A stretch of DNA of 64,000 nt from Pseudomonas neuropathica (GTDB lineage Bacteria; Pseudomonadota; Gammaproteobacteria; Pseudomonadales; Pseudomonadaceae): contig NZ_JACOPX010000002.1 of the NCBI RefSeq assembly GCF_015461835.1, positions 372,001 to 436,000 of the forward strand. Reading direction: 5' to 3'. The position numbers and the translations under genes are program-made. Positions 52,948 through 63,592 of this stretch are shown one piece after another. Each line of letters opens with the position of its first letter. Position 1 is the stretch's first letter. The notes under the pieces were generated by a model. It saw only the letters and a program-made list of their open reading frames with translations. It searched no databases and was not told where the DNA came from.

Positions 52948-53829
52948 ATGCACTTCGACCTCACCGACCTGCGCCTCTACCTGCACATCCTCGACACCGG
53001 CAACATCACCGCCGGCGCCGCCCGCAGCCATTTATCCCTGGCCGCCGCCAGTGCAAGGATCCGTGCCATGGAAGCCTCGCTTGGCGTCGATTTCCTCGAA
53101 CGCGGCCGACGCGGCGTCACACCGACGCCGGCTGGAAAGGCGCTGGCCCAACACGCGCGCATCCTCCTGCAACAGACCGAACGCCTACAGCAGGATCTGG
53201 CCGACTACGCCCAAGGCGTCAAAGGTCAGGTGCGCTTGCTGTGCAACACCACGGCGATCACCGAATACCTGCCGGAAGTACTCGCGGACTTCCTGCGCGA
53301 TCACCCCAATCTCGACATCGACTTGCAGGAACTGCCCAGCGCGCGCATCACCCACGCCCTGCGCCAGGGTGCGGCGGATTTAGGGATTGTGTCCGACGCA
53401 GTGGACACCAGCGACCTGCAGACCCAGCCATTTCGCGACGATCCGCTGGTGCTGATTCTGCCTCTCGACCACCCATTGTCTGACGCCACTGAGGTCAGTT
53501 TCAGCGACGCTTTGCACCATGACTTCGTAGGACTCAGCGCCGACAGCGCTCTGGCGATTTACCTGGAGGAACAAGCCCTGCACAGCGGCGCGCGAATGCA
53601 GGTGCGTATCCGTGCCGACGGTTTCGATGGCGTAATGCGCATGGTCGGCCGTGGCGCCGGGCTGGCCATCGTGCCGCTGGCCGCCGTCGAACGCGCGGGG
53701 CAGCGCTCATTCAACAGCGTGACATTGAACGAACCCTGGGCGCGCCGCACGTTGATGCTGTGCGCCAAGGATTTCACCGCCCTGCCCGGTTACGCCAAAG
53801 CCCTGCTGCACGCCTTGACTCTCCCCTAA
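52948..53829 (+). CDS. LysR-family transcriptional regulator
   Basis: A 293-residue LysR regulator: helix-turn-helix LHILDTGNITAGAARSHLSLAAASARIRAME and a substrate-binding domain. It is divergent from the TauE gene, the common arrangement for a regulator and its target. ATG at 52948 taken over upstream in-frame codons because it opens the DNA-binding domain. Confidence 0.9.
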   Translation: MHFDLTDLRLYLHILDTGNITAGAARSHLSLAAASARIRAMEASLGVDFLERGRRGVTPTPAGKALAQHARILLQQTERLQQDLADYAQGVKGQVRLLCNTTAITEYLPEVLADFLRDHPNLDIDLQELPSARITHALRQGAADLGIVSDAVDTSDLQTQPFRDDPLVLILPLDHPLSDATEVSFSDALHHDFVGLSADSALAIYLEEQALHSGARMQVRIRADGFDGVMRMVGRGAGLAIVPLAAVERAGQRSFNSVTLNEPWARRTLMLCAKDFTALPGYAKALLHALTLP

Positions 53830-53874
53830 GGGGCAGACTTCATCCTAGGCTTTTCTTCAGCACGGACAACGACG

Positions 53875-54450
53875 ATGGGCAAACGCATTCTGCTGATTCT
53901 CGGCCATCCATCCGGCGCCAGTTTCTGCGCCGCACTGGCCGAGCGTTACGTCCAGTCAGCGATCGACGCCGGCCACGAAGTTCGTCAGTTACGCCTCGGC
54001 GAACTGGATTTTGACCCGGTGCTGCGCGAAGGTTATCGACAGATCCAGGCGCTGGAAGAGGCCTTGAGCGTGGCGCAGTCCGACATCCTTTGGGCCGAAC
54101 ACCTGACGCTGGTTTACCCGATCTGGTGGGGTGGCATTCCGGCGTTGCTCAAAGGCTTTTTTGACCGAGTGTTCCTGCCCGGTTTCGCCTTCAAATACCG
54201 TAAAGGCAAAGCCTTCCCCGATAAGCTGCTGAAGGGGCGCACCGCGCATTTACTGGTGACCATGGACACGCCGCCCTGGTACTACCGCTGGTTTTATCGC
54301 ATGCCCGGTCTGCATCAGGTACGCAAGACCACGCTGGAATTCTGCGGGATCAAACCGTTGCGCACCCTGACGTTTGGCCCGGTACTTGGCTCAAGTGACC
54401 ACCAGCGAAAAACTTGGCTACGGCAGGCACAGGCTATCGCCGCTCACTGA
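53875..54450 (+). CDS. Flavodoxin-fold NAD(P)H dehydrogenase (quinone)
   Basis: A 191-residue protein of the DT-diaphorase/KefF-like family: LLILGHPSGASFCAALAERY near the N-terminus and TLVYPIWWGGIPALLKGFFDRVFLPGFAF near residues 78-106. It reduces quinones or nitro/azo compounds using FMN. 45 bases after the LysR gene and 47 bases before a MerR gene on the same strand. Confidence 0.9.
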   Translation: MGKRILLILGHPSGASFCAALAERYVQSAIDAGHEVRQLRLGELDFDPVLREGYRQIQALEEALSVAQSDILWAEHLTLVYPIWWGGIPALLKGFFDRVFLPGFAFKYRKGKAFPDKLLKGRTAHLLVTMDTPPWYYRWFYRMPGLHQVRKTTLEFCGIKPLRTLTFGPVLGSSDHQRKTWLRQAQAIAAH

Positions 54451-54497
54451 CTCTGCTGATAATGCAGCGCGCTGTTTCCCACTGAAAAAGGACTTTT

Positions 54498-54869
54498 ATG
54501 TACATCGGCCAAGCCGCGCAACGCTCCGGCACCACCATTAAAAGCATCCGGCATTACGAATCGATCGGCCTGCTGCCCAAGCCCCGGCGGCAGGGCAATT
54601 ACCGCCTCTACGATCAGCAGACCGTCGAGTTGCTGGTGTTCATCAAATGCGCCAAAGACATGGGTTTTCGTCTCAAGGAATTGCAGGTGATTTTCGCCGA
54701 CCATCAGGGTGAGGCAATGCCTTGGGCACGTGCGCAGCAGGCCATCGAAGCGAAGAAACGCGAAATCAGCAACACTCTGGCCGAACTCACCCGGCAATTC
54801 GCGCAACTGGAGGTATTCGAATCCAGCCTCGAACAGGCCCGAGCCGAATGCCCGCTGGAAAAACTCTGA
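54498..54869 (+). CDS. MerR-family regulator
   Basis: A 123-residue MerR regulator: MYIGQAAQRSGTTIKSIRHYESIGLLP is the winged helix, followed by a dimerisation coiled coil. It ends in AECPLEKL with a single Cys, without the paired Cys of metal sensors, so it is more likely redox- or drug-type. It follows the quinone reductase gene and may control it. Confidence 0.88.
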   Translation: MYIGQAAQRSGTTIKSIRHYESIGLLPKPRRQGNYRLYDQQTVELLVFIKCAKDMGFRLKELQVIFADHQGEAMPWARAQQAIEAKKREISNTLAELTRQFAQLEVFESSLEQARAECPLEKL

Positions 54870-54976
54870 GCCCGCGCGCGTTTCTGAGCAGTTCGATGTC
54901 GACCCCAGACAACTGAGCACTGACCGGGCGCTATAGGGTGCGAGTTCATTTCTCAAGCCCACTGCCCGGAGTCCTC

Positions 54977-55327
54977 ATGACCGCGACCGCCCCTATCACT
55001 GTTCTGCGCGACACCCATCCGCTGCCGGTACTCGATGCCTGCAAATGGGAAAAACTCGAAGGCGACCCGCACACCGTCAACCTCAATGCCTACACCAGCG
55101 AAGACGGCAGCAAGATCATGGGCACGTGGATCTGCACACCAGGCAAGTGGCGCGTTGATTATGTGAAGTGGGAGTACTGCCATTTCCAGGAAGGCTACTG
55201 CGTGATCACCCCGGACGGCATGGCGCCGATCCATTTGCGTGCCGGCGATATTTTTGTGGTTGAACCGGGCATGAAAGGTACGTGGGAAGTGGTTGAGACT
55301 GTGCGCAAATATTTCGTGTTTGCCTGA
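54977..55327 (+). CDS. Cupin protein (DUF861-type)
   Basis: A 116-residue single-domain cupin: WKLEGDP-like WEKLEGDPHTVN near residue 24, GTWICTPGKWRVDYVKWEYCHFQEGYCVI near 48-75 and LRAGDIFVVEPGMKGTWEVVE near 90. It matches the (S)-ureidoglycine aminohydrolase-like small cupins. Lacks the full His set of metal cupins. Function unknown. Confidence 0.85.
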   Translation: MTATAPITVLRDTHPLPVLDACKWEKLEGDPHTVNLNAYTSEDGSKIMGTWICTPGKWRVDYVKWEYCHFQEGYCVITPDGMAPIHLRAGDIFVVEPGMKGTWEVVETVRKYFVFA

Positions 55328-55336
55328 TGCAAAAAA

Positions 55337-55367
55337 GCCGGGAGATCACCCGACGTGATTTCCCGGC
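55337..55367 (-). terminator. Terminator of the mmsAB operon
   Basis: GCCGGGA.ATCAC pairs with GTGAT.TCCCGGC; on the - strand it is followed by six T. It also sits right after the + strand cupin gene. Confidence 0.75.
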
Positions 55368-55395
55368 AAACAATGTCTGATACACGCAAGTCCCC

Positions 55396-55484
55396 TGTGG
55401 GAGCTAGCCTGCTAGTGATTGCGGTGGATCTGGCAAAGAATGGTTGCCTGACACTCAGCCATCGCTAGCGGGCTAGCTCCCACA
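55396..55484. repeat. Inverted REP pair (GTGGGAGCTAGCCTGCTAG type)
   Basis: TGTGGGAGCTAGCCTGCTAG... at 55396 and a slightly diverged inverse ending at 55484. A variant arm sequence compared with the other REP pairs in the window. Confidence 0.82.
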
Positions 55485-55490
55485 GTTCGT

Positions 55491-56393
55491 TCAGCGCTGT
55501 CCTTCTATTGCAGGCTTGCGATAGCTGTTGATGATCGCCGAGAAATCTTTGCCGCCATCCCCACGCTGACTCATCGCCTGATACAACTGCTGCGCCACCG
55601 CGCCGAGCACCACCGGTTGGTGCGCCTGACGCGCCGCCTCGGTCGCCAGACCCAAATCCTTGAGCATCAGTTCCGCACCGAATCCACCGGTATAACCGCG
55701 CGAGGCCGGCGCCGTTTCGACGATGCCCGGCCACGGGTTGTACATCTCCGAACTCCAGCAACGCCCGGTCGAGCTGTTGATGATCCCGGCCAGCACCGAG
55801 GTGTCGATGCCCAACGCATCGCCCAGCGCCATCGCTTCGCTGACACCGACCATCGAGATCGCCAGTAGCAGGTTGTTGCAGATCTTGGCGATCTGCCCGG
55901 TGCCGACTTCGCCGCAATGCACAATGTTGCGGCCCATTTGCGCCAGCACCGGTTGCAGGGTGGCGAACAGTTGCGGGGTGGCGCCGACCATGAAGGTCAG
56001 CGTCCCCGCCGTCGCGCCACCGGTGCCACCGGACACCGGCGCGTCGGCCATGGCCACGCCTTGTTTCGCCGCAGCGGCAGCCACATCGCGAGCGGTCTGC
56101 GGATCGATGGTGCTGCAATCCACCGCTGGCACACCTTGGCGAATGCCAGCCAGCACACCGTCCTCACCGAGCCAGACGCTGCGCACATGCACCGCCGCCG
56201 GCAGCATGGTGATCACCAGTTCGGCATCTTCAGCAGCTTCACGGGCCGAAGCACGAATGCTGCCGCCCAGTTGCTCCAGCTCCGCCAGCACGGTTTTGTT
56301 CAGGTCGACCAGATTCAGCGAGTGGCCAGCCTTGATCAGGTTGCGCGCCATCGGCGCGCCCATGTTGCCCAGACCGATAAATGCGATTTTCAT
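55491..56393 (-). CDS. mmsB: 3-hydroxyisobutyrate dehydrogenase
   Basis: A 300-residue beta-hydroxyacid dehydrogenase. N-terminal IAFIGLGNMGAPMARNLIKAGH binds NAD, DAPVSGGTGGATAGTL near residue 118 is the substrate loop and GQIAKICNNLLLA near 168 carries the catalytic lysine. It oxidises 3-hydroxyisobutyrate in valine catabolism. It lies ten bases after mmsA. Confidence 0.95.
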   Translation of the reverse strand: MKIAFIGLGNMGAPMARNLIKAGHSLNLVDLNKTVLAELEQLGGSIRASAREAAEDAELVITMLPAAVHVRSVWLGEDGVLAGIRQGVPAVDCSTIDPQTARDVAAAAAKQGVAMADAPVSGGTGGATAGTLTFMVGATPQLFATLQPVLAQMGRNIVHCGEVGTGQIAKICNNLLLAISMVGVSEAMALGDALGIDTSVLAGIINSSTGRCWSSEMYNPWPGIVETAPASRGYTGGFGAELMLKDLGLATEAARQAHQPVVLGAVAQQLYQAMSQRGDGGKDFSAIINSYRKPAIEGQR

Positions 56394-56403
56394 GATCGAT
56401 TCC

Positions 56404-57930
<1,527 letters not shown>

Positions 57931-58079
57931 GCTGGTCTCCGAAACTTGTTTTTATCGTAGGAGCCAAGGCGAAGGGTTCGCCTTGAGATGAGGCGTGTGT
58001 CACGAATTGGTTGTCGGACTGTTTTTGGAGTATAGATGTGCAAACTTCTAATAAGAACGCACATATAAGCCCGTCCATC

Positions 58080-59027
58080 ATGCAAAAAAACATCACCTCT
58101 CTAGGTTCGCTGAACTGGGACGACCTCAAGTTTTTCCTCGAAGTCGCCCGCACCCGCAAGGCCAGCACCGCGGCCAAACGGCTGGCTGTCGACTACACCA
58201 CGGTGTCGCGGCGGATCAGTTCGCTGGAAGCGGCACTCGGCACGCTGTTGTTTGAAAAGTCGCGCACCAGCGGCTTCGTCCTGACCAGCGAAGGTCAGCG
58301 CTTGCTCGGTTATGCCGAGTCGATTGAAAGCACATTGCACATGGCCTGCGAGCAGGTATCCGGCTCTGGCGTTGCACTCTCCGGGCACGTGCGCATGGGT
58401 TGCACCGAAGGCTTCGGCAGTTTTTTCATCACCCCGCAGCTGAGCCATTTCGTCGACGCCTACCCGGCGATCTCGGTGGACATCCTGCCGCTGCCGCACT
58501 TCATCAGCCTGTCCAAGCGCGAGGCCGATATCGTCATTGCTCTGGAACGCCCGGAGCATGGACCGTACGTCTGCTGCAAATTATGCGACTACCGTTTGCA
58601 GCTCTACGCAACCCAAGACTATCTGGACAAACATCCACCGATCCGCCGCCCGGCCGATTTGAGCAAGCATCAATTCATCAGTTATGTGGATGACCTGGCG
58701 TTCAGCTCGGAGCTGCTGTACCTGGCGAACGTGTTGCCGGGCGCCAGCGCGCATTTGCGCAGCACCAGCGTGATCGCGCAGTTCGTCGCCGCACAGCAGG
58801 GGCGTTCTCTGGCGATTCTGCCGTGCTTCCTCGCCGCGCAGGATCCGCGTCTGCTGCCGGTGTTGCCGGAGGACATCGACATCACCCGGCAGTTCTGGAT
58901 GTACTGCCGGGAGGATCTGCGCAAGCTGAAACGGATCACCCTGTTGTGGGATTACATCCGTGAGGTGACCGAGCGTAATCAGAGTCTGCTGATGGGGCAG
59001 ACCCGCGACATGCAGTTCGCCGACTAG
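58080..59027 (+). CDS. LysR-family regulator, probably of mmsAB
   Basis: A 315-residue LysR regulator: LEVARTRKASTAAKRLAVDYTTVSRRISSLE is the DNA-binding helix-turn-helix. It is divergent from mmsA with a 150-base gap, so it likely controls valine catabolism; in P. aeruginosa that role is held by an AraC-type MmsR, so this is a different class. I start at the ATG at 58080 (MQKNITS). Its stop overlaps the yfiB stop by four bases on the other strand. Confidence 0.9.
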   Translation: MQKNITSLGSLNWDDLKFFLEVARTRKASTAAKRLAVDYTTVSRRISSLEAALGTLLFEKSRTSGFVLTSEGQRLLGYAESIESTLHMACEQVSGSGVALSGHVRMGCTEGFGSFFITPQLSHFVDAYPAISVDILPLPHFISLSKREADIVIALERPEHGPYVCCKLCDYRLQLYATQDYLDKHPPIRRPADLSKHQFISYVDDLAFSSELLYLANVLPGASAHLRSTSVIAQFVAAQQGRSLAILPCFLAAQDPRLLPVLPEDIDITRQFWMYCREDLRKLKRITLLWDYIREVTERNQSLLMGQTRDMQFAD

Positions 59028-59518
59028 TCGGCGCTGACCACAATCGAGACCCGGCGGTTTTCCGTGCGACCGGCTGCCGTATCGTTGGACGCCACCGGCT
59101 CTTTGCTGCCCAGGCCCTGCAGCTGGATGTTTTCGTCCCTCATGCCGACTGTGCGCAGGACGTTGGCAACACTTTTCGCACGGCGCAGGGACAGTTGCTG
59201 GTTGTAGGTTTCCTTGCCCGATGCATCGGTGTGACCATCGACGCGCACGCGCTCGATACCGACGCCCAGCAATGCTTTGCCGATGCGTTCGACGATCTCG
59301 GTGCTTTGCGTATTCAGGCTTTCGACGTCGCTGCCAAACAGCACTTTGCCGGACAGGCCAAACTCCCAGCCCTCGTCAGTCAGTTCAAAGCCCTGTTGTT
59401 TGAGGACCGCAACTTGCGCCGGGGTCAGGCCTTTTTGCGGCGCGGTCTGGCAACCGGTCAGGGCCAGTACGGCCATCAACAGCACAGCGTAAAAAGATCG
59501 AATGGTCAGTGTGGACAC
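59024..59518 (-). CDS. yfiB: YfiB OmpA-like lipoprotein
   Basis: A 164-residue lipoprotein: signal peptide with lipobox LTGC near residue 23 and an OmpA peptidoglycan-binding domain (VDGHTDASGKETYNQQLSLRRAKSV near 92). YfiB sequesters the periplasmic repressor YfiR at the outer membrane and so turns on the cyclase YfiN. The start is a GTG at 59518 with AGGAG upstream. Last gene of yfiRNB. Confidence 0.93.
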   Translation of the reverse strand: MSTLTIRSFYAVLLMAVLALTGCQTAPQKGLTPAQVAVLKQQGFELTDEGWEFGLSGKVLFGSDVESLNTQSTEIVERIGKALLGVGIERVRVDGHTDASGKETYNQQLSLRRAKSVANVLRTVGMRDENIQLQGLGSKEPVASNDTAAGRTENRRVSIVVSAD

Positions 59519-59523
59519 GAGAG

Positions 59524-60792
59524 TCAGCTCCTGGTTTGCACGGAATCGACCGGGTGCTCCGCCCCGGCCGTGAATTGGGCGCCGCGCGACAGGCGCTTGG
59601 CTTGATACATCGCCGCATCGGCGGCATCGAGCAAGACCCCGGGCGTGACACCATGATCGGGAAAAACCGCAATGCCGATACTGAGCGAGGTCACCACACT
59701 GGTGTCGCCCGGCAACGCGATGGGCATGTCCATGCTGGCGAGGATCTTGTCGGCAATCCGCTCGGCATCTTCGACTTTGTGCAGCGGCGTAAGCAGAACA
59801 GCGAACTCGTCACCGCCCAGCCGGGCCACCAGATCCTCTTCGCGCAACTGCGCACGAACGCGGTTGGCCACGGCCACCAACACCGCATCACCGGCGGCGT
59901 GGCCGAAGTTGTCGTTGATGCCTTTGAAACGGTCACTGTCGAGAAACAACACGGCCACGCGCTCATCGTGTTTGCCGGCATTGCGCAACGCGCGGATCAA
60001 CCGCCCTTCGAAAAAGGCGCGGTTTGGCAAACCGGTCAGGCTATCGTGACTGGCTTGGTGAGCGAGGGTTTCATTTTCGTTTTGCAGATGGGTTTGCCAC
60101 GACTCCAGTTCGTCGAGCAAGGCGTTGAAGTCATTGCCGAGATTATCGAGTTCGGCGATCTGCGCCGGCGGCACGCGGCGGTCCAGCGCGCGTTCACTAC
60201 GTGCGGCGTGGGCCACGGCGGCCAGGCTGCGCAGGGGGCCGGTGATGCCGCGTAACTGGCGCCGCGCCAGGTAGAGCGCGACCCAGGCGCTGATCGCGGT
60301 ACAGAGGATGATCCCCGCCAGACCACTGAGCAGAAAGCGCATCAGACTACCACCATGACCAGTGAGCAATACGCGACCGATTTCACGGTCCTGATGCTCG
60401 ATCGGCAGGCTGATGGGTTTTTCCAGGACGGCGCGGGTGATCTGCATTTCCAGCTCAGAGAACAAGCCGTTTTCCGGACGCTGCCAATGCGCGAGCAGTT
60501 GTCCCTGGCTGTCCAGCACCTGGGCATCAGCGACCTCTTCGGCGGAAGCAATCAGCGCCAGCGATTCGTTGGCGGCCGTCTTGTCGTTGAACACCACCGC
60601 AGCTTCCACGGTGTAGCTGATCGAACGGGCGATCAAGTGCAGGTTATGGTCGGCGTAAACCCGTAACGCCAATACACCGAGCAAAGTCAGCGAAACACTG
60701 GCCATCGCCACGCCCACCAGTGCGACAATCAAATGCCCTCGGCCGATGACCGCCCCCAACGTCGCGCGTTTTTCCGCTCGGAACAGTTTCAT
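59524..60792 (-). CDS. yfiN: YfiN/TpbB diguanylate cyclase
   Basis: A 422-residue inner-membrane enzyme: two transmembrane helices (about 20-40 and 158-180) around a periplasmic PAS-like domain, a HAMP domain, then a GGDEF domain with intact RLGGDEF near residue 335 and an RxxD inhibitory site (REED) before it. It makes cyclic-di-GMP and promotes biofilm and small-colony phenotypes when freed from YfiR. Start overlaps the yfiR stop by four bases. Confidence 0.95.
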   Translation of the reverse strand: MKLFRAEKRATLGAVIGRGHLIVALVGVAMASVSLTLLGVLALRVYADHNLHLIARSISYTVEAAVVFNDKTAANESLALIASAEEVADAQVLDSQGQLLAHWQRPENGLFSELEMQITRAVLEKPISLPIEHQDREIGRVLLTGHGGSLMRFLLSGLAGIILCTAISAWVALYLARRQLRGITGPLRSLAAVAHAARSERALDRRVPPAQIAELDNLGNDFNALLDELESWQTHLQNENETLAHQASHDSLTGLPNRAFFEGRLIRALRNAGKHDERVAVLFLDSDRFKGINDNFGHAAGDAVLVAVANRVRAQLREEDLVARLGGDEFAVLLTPLHKVEDAERIADKILASMDMPIALPGDTSVVTSLSIGIAVFPDHGVTPGVLLDAADAAMYQAKRLSRGAQFTAGAEHPVDSVQTRS

Positions 60793-61364
60793 GGCGCCGC
60801 CGGTTTGCGACGCGACAATTGCAGCACGCTTGGATGAATACGCACGCCGCTGCGGGCAACAGAGTCGAGGTTGACCTCGAAAGACACCTGTTCATCGCCA
60901 ACGCGTAGACAGAACAGACTGCCGACCGTGCACTGATCGCCGCCTTCGCTGATGCTCAGCACCGGATGACCGATCAGCGAAGCGAACAAGCGAGCGCGCT
61001 CATCCACCGTGAGTTTGCCGATGTACACCGCATCGCAGTCGCTGACGATGGCCGGGTTGTCGGCCAGCAGGCGACGTACGGTCACCGGCCGGCCGGTGGC
61101 TTGAGTGGTGCCTTTGACCAGATCATCGGTGTATTCAGTGGGGCCGACGATGCACAAGCGCAATTGCGCCGGTTCCACCGGCCAGCGCGCGTAGCTGAGA
61201 ATGCCAAGAACAACCTGAGTGACAGATTTGGCCCGTTGTTCGGCCATGCCCGTCGGCGCTTGCGACTGTGCGACAGCCGCCCCCGTCAACAACCAGAGCA
61301 GACCGACAAGCAACGCGTGCTTGCAGGCAACTACGCGCTCTGTCGCCCAGACAGACACCTTCAT
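60789..61364 (-). CDS. yfiR: YfiR periplasmic repressor of YfiN
   Basis: A 191-residue exported protein with a signal peptide to about residue 36. Four cysteines (RLCIVG, SDCDAVY, DQCTVGSLFC) match the two disulfides of YfiR that sense periplasmic redox state. It binds the periplasmic part of YfiN and keeps it inactive. First gene of yfiRNB; ATG at 61364. Confidence 0.93.
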   Translation of the reverse strand: MKVSVWATERVVACKHALLVGLLWLLTGAAVAQSQAPTGMAEQRAKSVTQVVLGILSYARWPVEPAQLRLCIVGPTEYTDDLVKGTTQATGRPVTVRRLLADNPAIVSDCDAVYIGKLTVDERARLFASLIGHPVLSISEGGDQCTVGSLFCLRVGDEQVSFEVNLDSVARSGVRIHPSVLQLSRRKPAAP

Positions 61365-61442
61365 GCAGGGATTCTCTTGGATCGTAGCGAAATGATGCCG
61401 CAACGATAGCACAGCACTGGAACGCCAGCGAGACAGCGACCT

Positions 61443-61458
61443 CTGACCGGTCGGTCAG
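61443..61458. promoter_or_regulatory. Short inverted repeat upstream of yfiR
   Basis: CTGACCG-GT-CGGTCAG is a perfect 7-bp inverted repeat in the 120-base gap between the end of recD and the yfiR start. It may be an operator or part of a short 3' hairpin of recD. Confidence 0.35.
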
Positions 61459-61483
61459 TAATCGTCGTCAATCGTCTGGATTT

Positions 61484-63592
61484 TCACCCCCGAGGCACGG
61501 CGCCCTCCTCCAGTTCCAGCATCAGCCCGCTCAGGCGTTTGACCTTGCGCTGCACTGCCTCCTCGAACACCCCCGGGCGGGATTCGATCAGGGTGAACCA
61601 GTGCTTGGCGCGGGTGATGCCGGTGTAGATCAATTCTTTGGTCAGCACCGGGTTCAAGGCATCCGGCAGGATCAGCGCCGTGTGGGCAAACTCCGAGCCC
61701 TGGGACTTGTGTACCGTCATGGCGTAGACGGTTTCTACGTCATTCAGGCGGCTGGGCAGCACAAAGCGCACGCCGCCCTGGCCATCGTTGCGCGGGAACG
61801 CCACGCGTAACACCGCTTTGCCCGCGTCTGGACCTTCGCGCTCGGGCAGCTTGAGGGCGATCCCGATGTCGCCGTTCATCAAGCCCAGACCGTAATCGTT
61901 ACGAGTCATCAGAACCGGACGGCCTTCGTACCATTGCTGATCGTTTTCAATCAGACGTGCTTTGAGCAATGCGGCGGTGATTCGTTGATTCAGGCCTTCG
62001 ACACCCCATGGCCCTTTGCGCACGGCGCACAGCAACTGGAAAGTGTCGAAAGCTTGCAAGACTTCGCGGGCCCAAACGACCCAGTCCGGATGTTCGAGGG
62101 GCCGGCCCGAGGGTGGGCGCTGATCACGCAGCACACTCAGATAATCGCGGTAACCCTGCGGGCCGTCGCCGTGCCCTTCCAGCAGCAGGCGCTCCAGCTT
62201 GTGATCGTGTTCACCCTTGAGCGGCAACGAATACACATCGTCATGGTGTCCGGCGGTGAGCAACTGACGCGCTTCATCCGGCAACTGTTGATTGACCCGA
62301 CGCGCGAGCTGACCGATCCCGCTGCCCTCGCCGAAGCGCCGGGAGTGGCGCAGCATGACCACCTGCTGGGCCAGCGGGTGAGCGCCATCGAAGTCTTCAT
62401 GCAAGCCGCTGTCCTGCAACGACTCACCGCTGACTGACTCCAGCCACTGTCGGGTCTGCGGGCTGTACCAGCCACCCTCGGCGTCACGGCACAAATCCCC
62501 CAGCACAGCGCCGGCCTCCACAGAGGCCAGTTGGTCCTTGTCGCCCAACAAGACCAGGCGTGCATGGGGTGGCAAGGCATCGAGCAGATTGGCCATCATT
62601 TCCAGGTCGATCATCGAGGCTTCGTCGACCACCAGCACATCCAGTGGCAAACGATTGCCGGCGTGGTGGCGGAAATGGCGGGTGCCGGGACGGCTGCCCA
62701 GCAGACGATGCACGGTGGTGACGTCACAAGGAATCTTCGCCCGCACCTCTTCGGTGACTTTCAGCGACTGCACCTGTTGGCTGATGGACTCGGTCAACCG
62801 CGCCGCCGCCTTGCCTGTCGGTGCCGCCAGACGAATCCGCAGCGGGTGGCCGGTGGCTACGGCGGGTGCTTGAAGCAAGGCCAGCAAACGCACCACGGTG
62901 GTGGTTTTGCCGGTGCCCGGCCCGCCGGTGACAATGCTGAAGGCGCCGCGAGTGGCGAGGGCACAGGCGAGCTTCTGCCAGTCGATCACTGCTCCCGCCT
63001 TGGCGGATCCGAACAGCTCACTCAGTCGCTGCGGTAGATCGTCCGGTGTCGGCTCAACCTGTTGCAGACGCTGACGCAACGCCGTATCAATCCGCCGTTC
63101 GTAGGCCCAGTAGCGTCGCAAGTACAGGCGCTTGCCCGACAACACCAGCGGGCGCTGCTGTGCCGAATCACTGCTATCGGCCGCCAGTGCGACCAGAGAA
63201 CTGCCCGCCAGAACCTTGCACCAGTGCGCGCCATCCAGCGCCTCGAGCAATTGCGAAGGCAGCAGCAACACACCACCTTGCACGTCCCCTTCGGGCGGCA
63301 GCGACAGAGCAAAGTCGGGAGCTTTCAGGGTTTCGTACAGATCGAGACAGACATGACCGTGGCCAAGTTGATGGCTGGTCAGGGCGGCCGCGAGCAGCAC
63401 CAGTGGATCCGTGCCGCGCTCAAGTTCGTGCAGGAACCCGACAAACGCTTTGTCCAGCGCACGCAGCCAGCCGCGCTCGACCCAACGAGTCAGCAGTATC
63501 AACAGATCATCCGCGCTGGTCAGCGGCGACAGCCTCGACAGACTGTCGGCTGCCAACGGTGTCGGTAGCAGGTCGGCAAAGGTGCGGCTCAT
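61484..63592 (-). CDS. recD: RecD, alpha subunit of exonuclease V
   Basis: A 702-residue superfamily 1B helicase of RecBCD. Walker A is VTGGPGTGKTTTVVRLL near residue 225, motif II LDVLVVDEASMIDLEMM near 320 and motif VI-type region VYAMTVHKSQGSEF near 630. It is the 5'-3' motor in repair of double-strand breaks and in degradation of foreign linear DNA. Its ATG overlaps the stop of recB by three bases. Confidence 0.96.
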   Translation of the reverse strand: MSRTFADLLPTPLAADSLSRLSPLTSADDLLILLTRWVERGWLRALDKAFVGFLHELERGTDPLVLLAAALTSHQLGHGHVCLDLYETLKAPDFALSLPPEGDVQGGVLLLPSQLLEALDGAHWCKVLAGSSLVALAADSSDSAQQRPLVLSGKRLYLRRYWAYERRIDTALRQRLQQVEPTPDDLPQRLSELFGSAKAGAVIDWQKLACALATRGAFSIVTGGPGTGKTTTVVRLLALLQAPAVATGHPLRIRLAAPTGKAAARLTESISQQVQSLKVTEEVRAKIPCDVTTVHRLLGSRPGTRHFRHHAGNRLPLDVLVVDEASMIDLEMMANLLDALPPHARLVLLGDKDQLASVEAGAVLGDLCRDAEGGWYSPQTRQWLESVSGESLQDSGLHEDFDGAHPLAQQVVMLRHSRRFGEGSGIGQLARRVNQQLPDEARQLLTAGHHDDVYSLPLKGEHDHKLERLLLEGHGDGPQGYRDYLSVLRDQRPPSGRPLEHPDWVVWAREVLQAFDTFQLLCAVRKGPWGVEGLNQRITAALLKARLIENDQQWYEGRPVLMTRNDYGLGLMNGDIGIALKLPEREGPDAGKAVLRVAFPRNDGQGGVRFVLPSRLNDVETVYAMTVHKSQGSEFAHTALILPDALNPVLTKELIYTGITRAKHWFTLIESRPGVFEEAVQRKVKRLSGLMLELEEGAVPRG

